A DNA stretch of 64,000 nucleotides from Oceanococcus sp964629015 (GTDB lineage: Bacteria > Pseudomonadota > Gammaproteobacteria > Nevskiales > Oceanococcaceae), in contig CAZVMN010000008.1 in assembly GCA_964629015.1 (NCBI GenBank), forward strand, positions 127,342 through 191,341. The letters are read 5' to 3'. The position numbers and the translations under genes were made by a program. This document shows, in pieces, positions 25,606 to 33,372 of the stretch (position 1 is the first letter of the stretch; every line of letters starts with the position of its first letter). Below the pieces are notes generated by a model. That model saw nothing but the letters and a program-made list of their open reading frames with translations. It was not told where the DNA came from and made no database searches.

Positions 25606-26217
25606 TCAGGCTCGCAGCTGTTCCAGGAACTGCTCGAGGCCTTGCATGCCGTTTTTGTAGAAAATGTCGCTGTGGGTGGCTTTGGTCAGCCCGACACAAC
25701 CTTCAATGGCGCTGATCAGAAAATCAGCCATCGCCACCGGATCGATGTTGGCGCGCACCTGGCCACGCTCCTGGCCCAGCTTCAAGGCTTCAACCACGCC
25801 ATTGCGCCACTCCTGCAAAATGTCATTCAGCAAGGCTCGGAAGTCCTCATCGATGGGCGACATTTCCTGGATCAGGTTGTTGAAAGGGCAGCCCAATTGC
25901 AGGGCAAAATAATTGCGTTCATGAGCCAGGCGCCGGGTCAACGCGATGGCACCGTCGATGACGTTGTCGGCGGCCAGCACCGGTTGCCAGTTCTCCTCCA
26001 CGAAGGGACGAATGATTTCGTCGATCACCGCCAGCCCCAATTTCGCCTTGCTGCCAAAGTGGTGATACAGCGCACCCTTGGTCACACCGGTTTCTTTGAG
26101 AATGGTTTCCAAGCTGGCACCGCGAAAGCCGTTGCGATGCATTTCCTCAAAGGCCGATTCCAGCAGGCGCTGACGGGTGAGGTCAGGTTGGCGTTTGGTG
26201 CTGTGTGAAGATTCCAT
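25606..26217 (-). CDS. TetR/AcrR family transcriptional regulator
   Basis: A 203-aa TetR-type repressor. The N-terminal helix-turn-helix covers about residues 10-56 (RQRLLESAFEEMHRNGF, then TGVTKGALYHHFGSKAKL). The C-terminal ligand domain is typical of the AcrR group. I start at 26217; upstream codons to 26343 run through the intergenic region. It is the first gene of the probable TetR/MMPL/LolA/barrel operon and has an 18-bp palindrome over its own start codon, which suggests autoregulation. The ligand is unknown, perhaps a fatty acid or the transported lipid. Confidence 0.88.
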   Translation of the reverse strand: MESSHSTKRQPDLTRQRLLESAFEEMHRNGFRGASLETILKETGVTKGALYHHFGSKAKLGLAVIDEIIRPFVEENWQPVLAADNVIDGAIALTRRLAHERNYFALQLGCPFNNLIQEMSPIDEDFRALLNDILQEWRNGVVEALKLGQERGQVRANIDPVAMADFLISAIEGCVGLTKATHSDIFYKNGMQGLEQFLEQLRA

Positions 26218-26233
26218 ACCGACTAGTATGTAT
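26216..26233. promoter_or_regulatory. Candidate TetR operator
   Basis: The 18-mer ATACCGACTAGTATGTAT is palindromic at 14 of 18 positions (ATAC..ACTAGT..GTAT). Size and form suit a TetR-family operator. It overlaps the start codon of the TetR gene and faces the divergent hemoglobin gene, so it could control both directions. Confidence 0.6.
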
Positions 26234-26356
26234 GTTTGGTGCCGGGGATTCAATCGCGTCGTGCTGGCCTGCCGCAAGTATGATGCGATCAGACAATCAC
26301 CAGCCTGTGAGGGCACGCTGGCCTGCCACACCTCGGATGACAACGGACATACGCTA

Positions 26357-26824
26357 ATGACTGACCCGCAAAACCTCGAACAGGCGCCCGCATTTGGAAC
26401 GCTGGATGCGACGTATCAGGCGGCTGGGGGCGAGGATGGCATTCGTCGTTTGGTTGATAGCTTCTACGCCATCATGGGCACGAACCCTGCCTACGCGCGG
26501 ATCTACCACTGGCATGCCAATGTGCCCGAGGCGCGCGACAAACTGGCGCGCTTTCTGTGCGGTTGGATGGGTGGGCCGAAACGTTATCGGGAGAAATACG
26601 GCCCGATCAACATCCCCCAGGTCCATGGCCACTTACCGGTCACGAGCGTTGAGCGGGATATGTGGCTGGATTGCATGAGCGAGGCGCTGGCACAACAACC
26701 CTATTCCGATGCGCTGCGCGAATATCTGCGGGTGCAACTCGCGGTGCCCGCTCAGCGCATCACGGATCGCTGCGATGCGCAGCGCGCCAGTCGTTCCAAA
26801 GCGGATTCACCCCGGGCGTATTAG
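26357..26824 (+). CDS. Group II truncated hemoglobin
   Basis: A 155-aa trHbII-type globin. Visible family features are the B/E-helix region (YAIMGTNP, YHWHAN), FLCGWMGGPKRYREKYG around the proximal region, the following HGHLPVTSVERDMWL with the TrpG8 typical of group II, and CMSEAL. Roles in O2/NO chemistry and peroxide handling are known for the family. I start at the ATG at 26357; the longer frame from 26177 runs through the TetR operator. Its TAG shares TTAG with the convergent cyclase gene. Confidence 0.9.
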   Translation: MTDPQNLEQAPAFGTLDATYQAAGGEDGIRRLVDSFYAIMGTNPAYARIYHWHANVPEARDKLARFLCGWMGGPKRYREKYGPINIPQVHGHLPVTSVERDMWLDCMSEALAQQPYSDALREYLRVQLAVPAQRITDRCDAQRASRSKADSPRAY

Positions 26825-29800
26825 CAAGCGCTGGCGGGTGCTGCTGTGCGAGTTTCCGGGCACAGGGTCGCAATGTCTGCGCCCATTGCCTCAAACAACC
26901 GCTCCGCTTGAGCGCGCAGTTCGCCTTGTTGTGTGTCGTCGCCCACCAACTCAGCACGTTCCCGCAAGGCAAACGGTTGGAAGCTGATTGCACCGGTGGT
27001 CTGAATCAAATCATCGAGCGCGTCGAGTTGGCGCAGGGCCTGTTGCGTTTGCCCCAGGCTGCGCAGGATGCGCGTCAGAATCCAGCGGGCCTGACATTCC
27101 CAGGTTCGGCTGTGCGAGTCGAGCGCGGACTGCAAGGCTTGTTCAGCACGCTCCCGCGCCATGTCGAGCTCACCCAGATTGAGCAGAGCCTCGGCCAGAT
27201 GGGCCAGATGCACGGCTTCGAATTGGTGCGCTGACCCGCCGCGTTGCACTTCAGGCAGATAGGTTTCGAGCAACTCTCGACTCTCGCTCCAATTGCCGTT
27301 GAGCCCGTGGGCGACCGCCAAGGAGCGATAGGCCACGGCGCGAAAGAACGGACTGCCGAATTGTTCGACCCGTTCAACCGCGTGACGTGCTTCGCGCATC
27401 GCGGTTTCGTGACGCCCGCTGATGCGCGCGACATCCACCAGATTGGCATGCATCCAGCTCACCGTTCGCCCGGCTGCACCTTCCACCGCGATCGCTTCCA
27501 GCAACTGGCTGCGGGCTTCCTGCGGTCGCCCCATGTAGTTGAGCATCAAGGCGCGGAAGGCCCGGGAGAGGAAGTTGCCTTCGTGAATCGGGCTGTCGTA
27601 CCAGGGTTTTTGTCCGGGTTCGTTGAGTGCATCCAGGCCTTCAGAAAGCCGCCCGGCGCTAAAGTAGGCGAGCAAGATCGGGATGCGAAAGCGTGCGATC
27701 AAGCCTTCATCGTTCAGTTCTCTTGCTATGGCCATGGCTCTGCCGGTTTGCGCCACCGCCGCGTCGGCATCGCCTTGTTGCAATTGCAAACCACCGTTGG
27801 CGATGAGCAGCTCGGCTTCGACCAAGGGGTTGGCCAATTCCTCGGCCATGGCGACGGCTTCGCGGTAGGCGATGTCGGTTTCCTCATCCGGCACATGAAA
27901 CACGGCGGCGGTGCGTAACAAGCCGGCGCGGGCTAGGATCGACAGACGCAGACGGTCTTGCTGATCTTCAATGGTCGCGGCCAGGCCAATGGCATGACGG
28001 TAGCGTTCCAGGGCCGCGCGCGACTCACGCATCACACCCTCAAACAGGGCGGCGCGTAACTGCCAGTGGGTGGCTTTGGAGGCATGGCCGGCGCGCTCCC
28101 AATGATGGGCGAGCAACAGGCTGCGTTCATCGTGTTCGCGGCCGTCCAGTTCGTTTTCAATCGCCTCGGCCAGGCGCGCATGGATGCGTGATCGGCGTTC
28201 GCTGAGCTGACTGCGATAAGCGACTTCCTGGGTGAGCGGATGATAGAAATCGAATTCACCGGCTTTGTCGGCGGTGACGATGAAGTCGCCATAATCCAGG
28301 GCCTGAAGACTGTTTTGCAGGGCTTCGCGGGACAATGTCATGAGCTGCTGCAAGCGCCCAGCCGTGAAAGATTTACCGATGACCGCCGCATGTGCCAGCA
28401 CGTCTTTGTCCTGCTCGTTGAGGCGGTCGATGCGTGTGGCGATGATGCCCTGCACGCTGTCCGGAATAACAACAGCGTCGAGGCTTTTCGCGAGTTGATA
28501 GGCTCCGAGCGTGCCGCTCAGGTAACCCTGTTCCGCTAAGCTCCGAATGGCTTCCTCGACGAAGAACGGATTGCCGGCGGCGTGTTCGCGAACTTGCCCT
28601 CGTGCGGGCCCCAGATTGGGGTCGGGCCCGAGCAATTGATCGACCAGCTGTCCGACCTCGGATTCGCCCAGGGCGTTGAGCGTAATGCGGCGCGGCACGT
28701 GGAGGGAGAGCCAGTCAGCCTGGTAATCGGGGCGGTAATTCAACAACAGAAGGCTGCGACTGTTCGCCATCGCCGCACTGAAGTCTTGGATAAAGACTTC
28801 ACTGGCGGCATCGGCCCAGTGCAAATCTTCGATCAGGATCACGCTGCGCTGTCCCGGCAGCGCTTGGCAGATCATCTCGAACAGGTGAGCTTGGCGTTGC
28901 TCATTGGGCACCGCAGAAGGCGGGGCACCCGGTTCGGCGACATCCAGATATTCAAACAGCAGCAGCATGGTTTCGCGGCAGTCGTGGCCCATCAAGGCCA
29001 GCGTGCCGGCGATTTTGCGGCGCTGTTCTATGGCGCTGTCCTGATCGTTTATGGCGAAGAAGCTGCGCAAAAGACCGAGCACCGGGTACAGCGGAACAGC
29101 ATTGGCGTAGGGCACGCCGGTAGCGCTGTAAACCGGGATGTCGAGGGCGCGGGCCTGCTCCAGCAGCTCGAAACACAAACGGCTTTTGCCGATGCCGCCG
29201 TCGCCGACAACCGCCACGGTTTGGCCCTGGCCGGCGAGCGCATTGTGCAAGGCTTGCTCAAGTTGTCGCAGTTCTTGGTCGCGACCGACAAAACCTGACA
29301 GACCGCGTGCACGTGAGAGTTCCAGGCGGGTTTTGGCGGCGCCCGTGCCTTGCAACTCAAACACCTTGACCGGTTCGCTGATGCCTTTGATCGGCAGGTT
29401 GCCGAGGTCGCGCAAGCGCATATAGCCGGCGATCTGGTTGGCGGTGTAGCTGGTCAGGTAAATGCGCCCGGGTTCTGCGATTTGCTCCATCCGCGCCGCC
29501 AGGTTCACGGTTTGGCCTTTGGCCGTGTAGTCCATGCGCAGGTCATCGCCGATCTTGCCGACCACCACCTCACCGGAATTGATCCCGGTGCGCACGGACA
29601 GGTTCAGCCCTTTGCTGATCCGCAGTTCATCCGCGTAAACGCGCAGTTCCTGTCGCATATCCAGGGCGGCTTTGCAGGCGCGCAGCGCGTGATCCTCATG
29701 GGCGATGGGCGCGCCAAACAGGGCCATGATGCCGTCGCCGGTGTACTGATTGACGGTGCCTTCGTAGCGGTGCACACCGCCGGTGAGGATGCTGAAGAAG

Positions 29801-30153
29801 CGGTCCAGGATTTGGTGCCATTCTTCGTCGCCGACGCTTTCGGCGATTTCGGTTGAGCCTTTGACGTCAGCAAACAGCACGGTCACCCGTTTGCGCTCGC
29901 CTTGCAGGGCGCTGCGGCTGGTGAGTATGCGTTCACTCAGATGACGCGGGGTGTAGCTGCTGGGTTCTCGTGGCGCCGGTCGCGCGACGGGCTGGGCCTG
30001 TGCGTCAAGTGTGCCGCCGCATTGATTGCAGAAGCGCGCGGAGGCGGGGTTTTCATGTCCGCAATGCCGACAGCCCGCAGGCAGACCCGCGCCGCACTCA
30101 TTGCAAAAACGAGATGCCGCGGGATTGTCATGCCGACATTCGGGGCAGTGCAT
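26821..30153 (-). CDS. Class III adenylate/guanylate cyclase with double zinc ribbon, AAA ATPase and TPR domains
   Basis: A 1110-aa multidomain signalling protein. Two N-terminal zinc ribbons have Cys3/6/17/20 and Cys28/31/42/45. A class III cyclase domain (about 87-270) keeps the two metal aspartates (Asp96, Asp140) and the transition-state Asn217/Arg221 in NLAAR, so it is probably active. Then comes a STAND-like AAA ATPase with Walker A GDGGIGKS (317-324) and Walker B ILIEDLHWAD. The C-terminal half (about 680-1110) is helical with TPR-like repeats. The ligand and the choice between cAMP and cGMP are unknown. The ATG at 30153 is preferred to a TTG two codons earlier. It is encoded alone and convergent to the hemoglobin gene. 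Confidence 0.9.
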   Translation of the reverse strand: MHCPECRHDNPAASRFCNECGAGLPAGCRHCGHENPASARFCNQCGGTLDAQAQPVARPAPREPSSYTPRHLSERILTSRSALQGERKRVTVLFADVKGSTEIAESVGDEEWHQILDRFFSILTGGVHRYEGTVNQYTGDGIMALFGAPIAHEDHALRACKAALDMRQELRVYADELRISKGLNLSVRTGINSGEVVVGKIGDDLRMDYTAKGQTVNLAARMEQIAEPGRIYLTSYTANQIAGYMRLRDLGNLPIKGISEPVKVFELQGTGAAKTRLELSRARGLSGFVGRDQELRQLEQALHNALAGQGQTVAVVGDGGIGKSRLCFELLEQARALDIPVYSATGVPYANAVPLYPVLGLLRSFFAINDQDSAIEQRRKIAGTLALMGHDCRETMLLLFEYLDVAEPGAPPSAVPNEQRQAHLFEMICQALPGQRSVILIEDLHWADAASEVFIQDFSAAMANSRSLLLLNYRPDYQADWLSLHVPRRITLNALGESEVGQLVDQLLGPDPNLGPARGQVREHAAGNPFFVEEAIRSLAEQGYLSGTLGAYQLAKSLDAVVIPDSVQGIIATRIDRLNEQDKDVLAHAAVIGKSFTAGRLQQLMTLSREALQNSLQALDYGDFIVTADKAGEFDFYHPLTQEVAYRSQLSERRSRIHARLAEAIENELDGREHDERSLLLAHHWERAGHASKATHWQLRAALFEGVMRESRAALERYRHAIGLAATIEDQQDRLRLSILARAGLLRTAAVFHVPDEETDIAYREAVAMAEELANPLVEAELLIANGGLQLQQGDADAAVAQTGRAMAIARELNDEGLIARFRIPILLAYFSAGRLSEGLDALNEPGQKPWYDSPIHEGNFLSRAFRALMLNYMGRPQEARSQLLEAIAVEGAAGRTVSWMHANLVDVARISGRHETAMREARHAVERVEQFGSPFFRAVAYRSLAVAHGLNGNWSESRELLETYLPEVQRGGSAHQFEAVHLAHLAEALLNLGELDMARERAEQALQSALDSHSRTWECQARWILTRILRSLGQTQQALRQLDALDDLIQTTGAISFQPFALRERAELVGDDTQQGELRAQAERLFEAMGADIATLCPETRTAAPASAC

Positions 30154-30278
30154 TTGCAATCCTCAATAGCCTCGGCGCCAGTCGCTGGCGGATTTGTCAG
30201 ACTAGCAACAAACGCCGCCGGTTTACACGTATCTTTGAGGGCTGAATTGCCGTCGACTATGTAGCCCGATACTGCCTC

Positions 30279-31481
30279 ATGATGAGTTTGTCTGTGAACG
30301 ATGCACGCCGGCTTGCTGTGATCAGTCAGGGGCTGCATACACGCGAGCCTTTCGGGCGGGGAAAAGAAGCGGTGTATCGCTGTATTGAGCGACTGGGTTA
30401 CGTACAGATCGACACCATTTCGGTGATTCAGCGGTCGCACGATCACACTCTGTGGACACGGGTTCCGACGTATCAGAAACGCCATCTGGAGGTGTTGCAG
30501 AAAGAGCGTCGGGTGTTCGAATACTGGGCTCATGCGGCGGCCTATCTGCCGATGAGTGACTACCGGTTCTGCCGACGTTACATGCATGCCATCGCGTCAG
30601 GTCAACGCCATTGGCGAACCCCGGATCGCAAGGCCATGGATCGGGTGCTTGAGCGCATTCGCGCTGAAGGGGCATTGAAGGCCAAGGATTTCGAACACGC
30701 GCCGGGCCGCGCAGCCGATGCTTGGGGTTGGAACTGGAAGCCGGCCAAAATCGCCCTGGAGCAACTGTTTATTCAGGGTGAGCTGATCGTCAGCCACCGC
30801 GAGGGCTTCCAAAAAGTTTATGACTTGCCCGAGCGACTGCTGCCCTCGCAACTGGATACCACGCTGCCCACCGACGATGAGTTTTATCGTTATCTCATCA
30901 ACAGCACACTTCAGGCACATACCTTGGCCATGGAGCCCGAGTTCGGCTATCTGCGGAAAGGCAGCCGAGCGGGCATTGCGCAGACCCTGGCGGCGATGTG
31001 TGAGGCCGGCGAAGTGGTTCCGCTGACGCTGGGTAAGCAGTCCGGGGTGTGGTACGCGTTGCCCTCGCAACTGGACGCCTTGTCCGCTGCTCGTGTGAGC
31101 CAGGGCGTGCATCTGCTGTCACCGTTCGATAACGCGGTGATCAAACGCAAACGCATTCAACAGCTGTTTGACAGCGCGTATCAGATTGAATGTTTTGTGC
31201 CCGCCCAAAAGCGCCAGTTTGGCTACTTCTGCCTGCCGATACTTTACGGTTCGCAACTCGTCGGGCGACTCGATCCCAAGGCCGACCGACGCAGCAAAAG
31301 TCTGATGGTCAAGAGTTTTCATCTGGAACAGCCGATTAAGAATCTTGATGATTTTGTCGGCAAGCTGGCAGGCAAACTGCATCAGCTGGCGCAGTTCAAC
31401 GGATGCGAGCGGGTTGATTGGCAGCCGGCCGCGGGAGACGCGGCAGGTCAGCTGCTCGCTCGTGCGCTGGCCGCCATCTAG
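30279..31481 (+). CDS. YcaQ/AlkZ-like DNA glycosylase (winged-helix, HTH_42 family)
   Basis: A 400-aa protein of the HTH_42 family, which includes Streptomyces AlkZ and E. coli YcaQ, glycosylases that unhook DNA interstrand crosslinks. The catalytic Q-x-D motif of YcaQ-type members is visible as QID (Gln43, Asp45) in GYVQIDTISVIQRSHDH. The conserved C-terminal LDPKADR segment is also present. Two adjacent ATGs (30279, 30282) can start it. It overlaps merR tail-to-tail by CTAG. Confidence 0.87.
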   Translation: MMSLSVNDARRLAVISQGLHTREPFGRGKEAVYRCIERLGYVQIDTISVIQRSHDHTLWTRVPTYQKRHLEVLQKERRVFEYWAHAAAYLPMSDYRFCRRYMHAIASGQRHWRTPDRKAMDRVLERIRAEGALKAKDFEHAPGRAADAWGWNWKPAKIALEQLFIQGELIVSHREGFQKVYDLPERLLPSQLDTTLPTDDEFYRYLINSTLQAHTLAMEPEFGYLRKGSRAGIAQTLAAMCEAGEVVPLTLGKQSGVWYALPSQLDALSAARVSQGVHLLSPFDNAVIKRKRIQQLFDSAYQIECFVPAQKRQFGYFCLPILYGSQLVGRLDPKADRRSKSLMVKSFHLEQPIKNLDDFVGKLAGKLHQLAQFNGCERVDWQPAAGDAAGQLLARALAAI

Positions 31482-31858
31482 ACCTCAAAAGACTCCAAAA
31501 TCGGGCAGGGGCCACGTTCGCCCTGCGCGCATTCTCGGGCCAGACGGGTGAGCGCTTTTCGCGCCCGCTGGAGCTCTTCAATTTTGTCGTCCAGTGCGCG
31601 GATGCGTGCTGCGGCCAACTCACGTGCGCGCTTGCGGTCGCGACCCGCGTCCAGAGCGATGAGTTCTTTGATCTCCGCGAGTGAGAAACCGGCGGCTTGG
31701 GCTTTGCGGATGAATTTGAGGCGGCGCAGATCATCGTCGCCGTAACGCCGCATGCCGTGGCTGTTGTCGGGGATCGCAAGCAGCGCTTTGCGTTGATAAA
31801 ACCGCACGGTTTCCACGCCGACGCCGCCCGCTTCGGCCAATGTCCCGATCGAAAACAT
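31478..31858 (-). CDS. MerR family metal/redox-type regulator with a two-cysteine loop
   Basis: A 126-aa MerR-family activator: winged helix at the N-terminus (FSIGTLAEAGGVGVETVRFYQRKALL, about 2-27), a dimerisation coiled coil (about 72-108) and a C-terminal loop with Cys110 and Cys118. The 8-residue cysteine spacing equals that of the CueR copper loop, not MerR (9). The third MerR cysteine (Cys82 in Tn501) is absent, so mercury sensing in the classical way is unlikely. It is divergent from a glutaredoxin-MauE gene with a perfect 18-bp palindrome between them, so that gene is the likely target. Confidence 0.85.
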   Translation of the reverse strand: MFSIGTLAEAGGVGVETVRFYQRKALLAIPDNSHGMRRYGDDDLRRLKFIRKAQAAGFSLAEIKELIALDAGRDRKRARELAAARIRALDDKIEELQRARKALTRLARECAQGERGPCPILESFEV

Positions 31859-31867
31859 CGTCTACCC

Positions 31868-31899
31868 TTGACTCCGTACCATGGTACGGAATCTACCAT
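31868..31899 (+). promoter_or_regulatory. MerR-type promoter/operator of the glutaredoxin-MauE gene
   Basis: A TTGACT -35 (31868-31873) and a TACCAT -10 (31894-31899) have an extended 20-bp spacer, the hallmark of MerR-family promoters. The perfect 18-bp palindrome TCCGTACCATGGTACGGA (31873-31890) fills the spacer. The -35 and palindrome arms closely resemble the known Tn501 mer operator (TTGACTCCGTAC...GTACGGA). Confidence 0.85.
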
Positions 31900-31930
31900 C
31901 CTTTTGTCGCATCACAAACAGGAGGATGCC

Positions 31931-32695
31931 ATGTCAAAACGCGCTACGATCCCTGCCGCCCCAAAGCACGCGGTGCTTTACCGCATGGTGATGGATCAGC
32001 ATCTGTGTCCCTACGGTTTGAAAACACGCGATCTGCTTAAGCGTCAGGGGTATCAGGTGGACGACCGCTGGCTGCGTTCGCGCGAAGAGATTGAGGCGTT
32101 CAAGTCCGCGCGCGGCGTCAACACGACACCCCAGGTGTTTATCGATGACCAGCGCATCGGCGGCTATGAAGACACCCGACGGCACCTCGGGCTTGCGGTG
32201 GCCAATCCGGAGGCGAGCCGCTACACCCCGGTGATCGCCTTGTTCAGCATGACCTTCCTCAGCGCAATGGTGTTGAGCCTGGCGGTGTACGACAGCGTGT
32301 TCACGCAGCACGCGGCGGAGTGGTTTGTCGCTCTCAGTATGGTGGTGCTGGCCTTGTTAAAACTCCAGAACGTGGAGCGTTTCGCGACCATGTTCCTGAA
32401 CTACGATCTGCTGGCGCGCCGCTGGGTGCGCTACTCGTACATCTATCCCTTTGCGGAGGGTTTGGCCGGGCTGCTCATGCTGGGCGGTGTGCTGACCTGG
32501 TTGTCAGTGCCGCTGGCGCTGACCATCGGAACCATCGGCGCTGTCTCGGTGTTCAAGGCGGTCTACATAGACCGACGTGAACTGAAGTGCGCCTGCGTTG
32601 GCGGATCCAGCAATGTGCCTTTGGGTTTTGTGTCGTTGACGGAGAACCTGATGATGATCGCCATGGCCTTGTGGATGGGCTTTAGCGCGATCTAG
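31931..32695 (+). CDS. Glutaredoxin domain fused to a MauE/DoxX-like membrane domain
   Basis: A 254-aa fusion. The N-terminal glutaredoxin domain (about 10-90) has the CPYG active site (Cys24) and the TTPQVFIDDQRIGGYED glutathione/cis-Pro region. Then follow four predicted transmembrane helices (about 100-254) of the MauE/DoxX redox-associated family, with a CACVGG cysteine pair before the last helix. It probably moves reducing equivalents between cytoplasmic thiols and the membrane or periplasm; the substrate is unknown. A strong AGGAGG site precedes the ATG. It sits behind the MerR-type promoter, and its stop shares CTAG with the convergent tetR gene. Confidence 0.85.
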   Translation: MSKRATIPAAPKHAVLYRMVMDQHLCPYGLKTRDLLKRQGYQVDDRWLRSREEIEAFKSARGVNTTPQVFIDDQRIGGYEDTRRHLGLAVANPEASRYTPVIALFSMTFLSAMVLSLAVYDSVFTQHAAEWFVALSMVVLALLKLQNVERFATMFLNYDLLARRWVRYSYIYPFAEGLAGLLMLGGVLTWLSVPLALTIGTIGAVSVFKAVYIDRRELKCACVGGSSNVPLGFVSLTENLMMIAMALWMGFSAI

Positions 32696-33297
32696 AGCAG
32701 GCTGCTGGTGCTCATGTGAACAAAACGCTCGATGAGCTGCTGGGCTTCGGCGTCGTCGACCTGAAGGCTCATCAGGGCAACCGCGTCCGAGCAGCCCATG
32801 ATCAGCATCAGATGATGGCGCAGCGTGGTCGCATCCAGTTGCGGAAATTGCTCGCGCAAGGCGTCCTCGACCAGCGCGGCATTGTGGCGTGAATCGGCGA
32901 AGTCCAGGGCCATGAGTTCCGGATCGGCATGCATGGCGGCACGCAAATGTTTGCGAAACGGTTCAGAGCGGTGCAGAGCGCAATAGCGAGTTAAGGCCTC
33001 GCGCATGGCGGCGCTCAAATCACCGGGGTGTCGTTGCAGGCTGTCTTTCAGCAAGGCGTGGTTTTGCTCAAAGCTGGCTTGCGCCAACGCCAGCAAGATC
33101 GCCTGTTTATTGGGGAAATAGCGGTACAGCGCCGGCTTGGACACGCCGGCGCGACGGGCCAGTTCAGCCATGGAAAAGCCATCGGTGCCCGATTCTCCGA
33201 TGAGCTGCGCCGCGGCATCGAGCATGGCGCCGAGGTTTTTCTTGGCGCGGGCCTGGGCGGGCTGGCGGCGCAGCGGTGGCGATGGAGAGGTCGTCAT
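32692..33297 (-). CDS. TetR family transcriptional regulator
   Basis: A 201-aa TetR-type repressor with an N-terminal helix-turn-helix (about 22-66; RAGVSKPALYRYFPNKQAIL). The C-terminal domain is helical with no recognised ligand class. It is divergent from the flavin monooxygenase/SDR operon, with two palindromes in the 75-bp gap between them, so control of that operon and of itself is likely. Confidence 0.9.
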   Translation of the reverse strand: MTTSPSPPLRRQPAQARAKKNLGAMLDAAAQLIGESGTDGFSMAELARRAGVSKPALYRYFPNKQAILLALAQASFEQNHALLKDSLQRHPGDLSAAMREALTRYCALHRSEPFRKHLRAAMHADPELMALDFADSRHNAALVEDALREQFPQLDATTLRHHLMLIMGCSDAVALMSLQVDDAEAQQLIERFVHMSTSSLL

Positions 33298-33300
33298 GGC

Positions 33301-33361
33301 TTGACACTACCTGAAACGTGACCAACACTCACGTTTCATAAGGTGACCACTGGTCACGTTC
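33301..33361. promoter_or_regulatory. Divergent promoter/operator region between tetR and the FMO operon
   Basis: Two inverted repeats lie here: GAAACGTGA / TCACGTTTC with a 7-base spacer (33313-33337), and GTGACCA / TGGTCAC with a 1-base centre (33343-33357). The half-site ACGTGACCA at 33316-33324 recurs in reverse at 33351-33359. A TTGACA -35-like element at 33301-33306 could serve the monooxygenase gene, though its -10 is weak. Two sites suggest cooperative TetR binding. Confidence 0.7.
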
Positions 33362-33372
33362 TGGGTTTGGAT

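Noticed and set aside
31868..31899. A mercury-resistance (mer) operon
   Set aside because: The operator looks mer-like, but the regulator lacks the three-cysteine mercury site and no merT, merP or merA gene is present.
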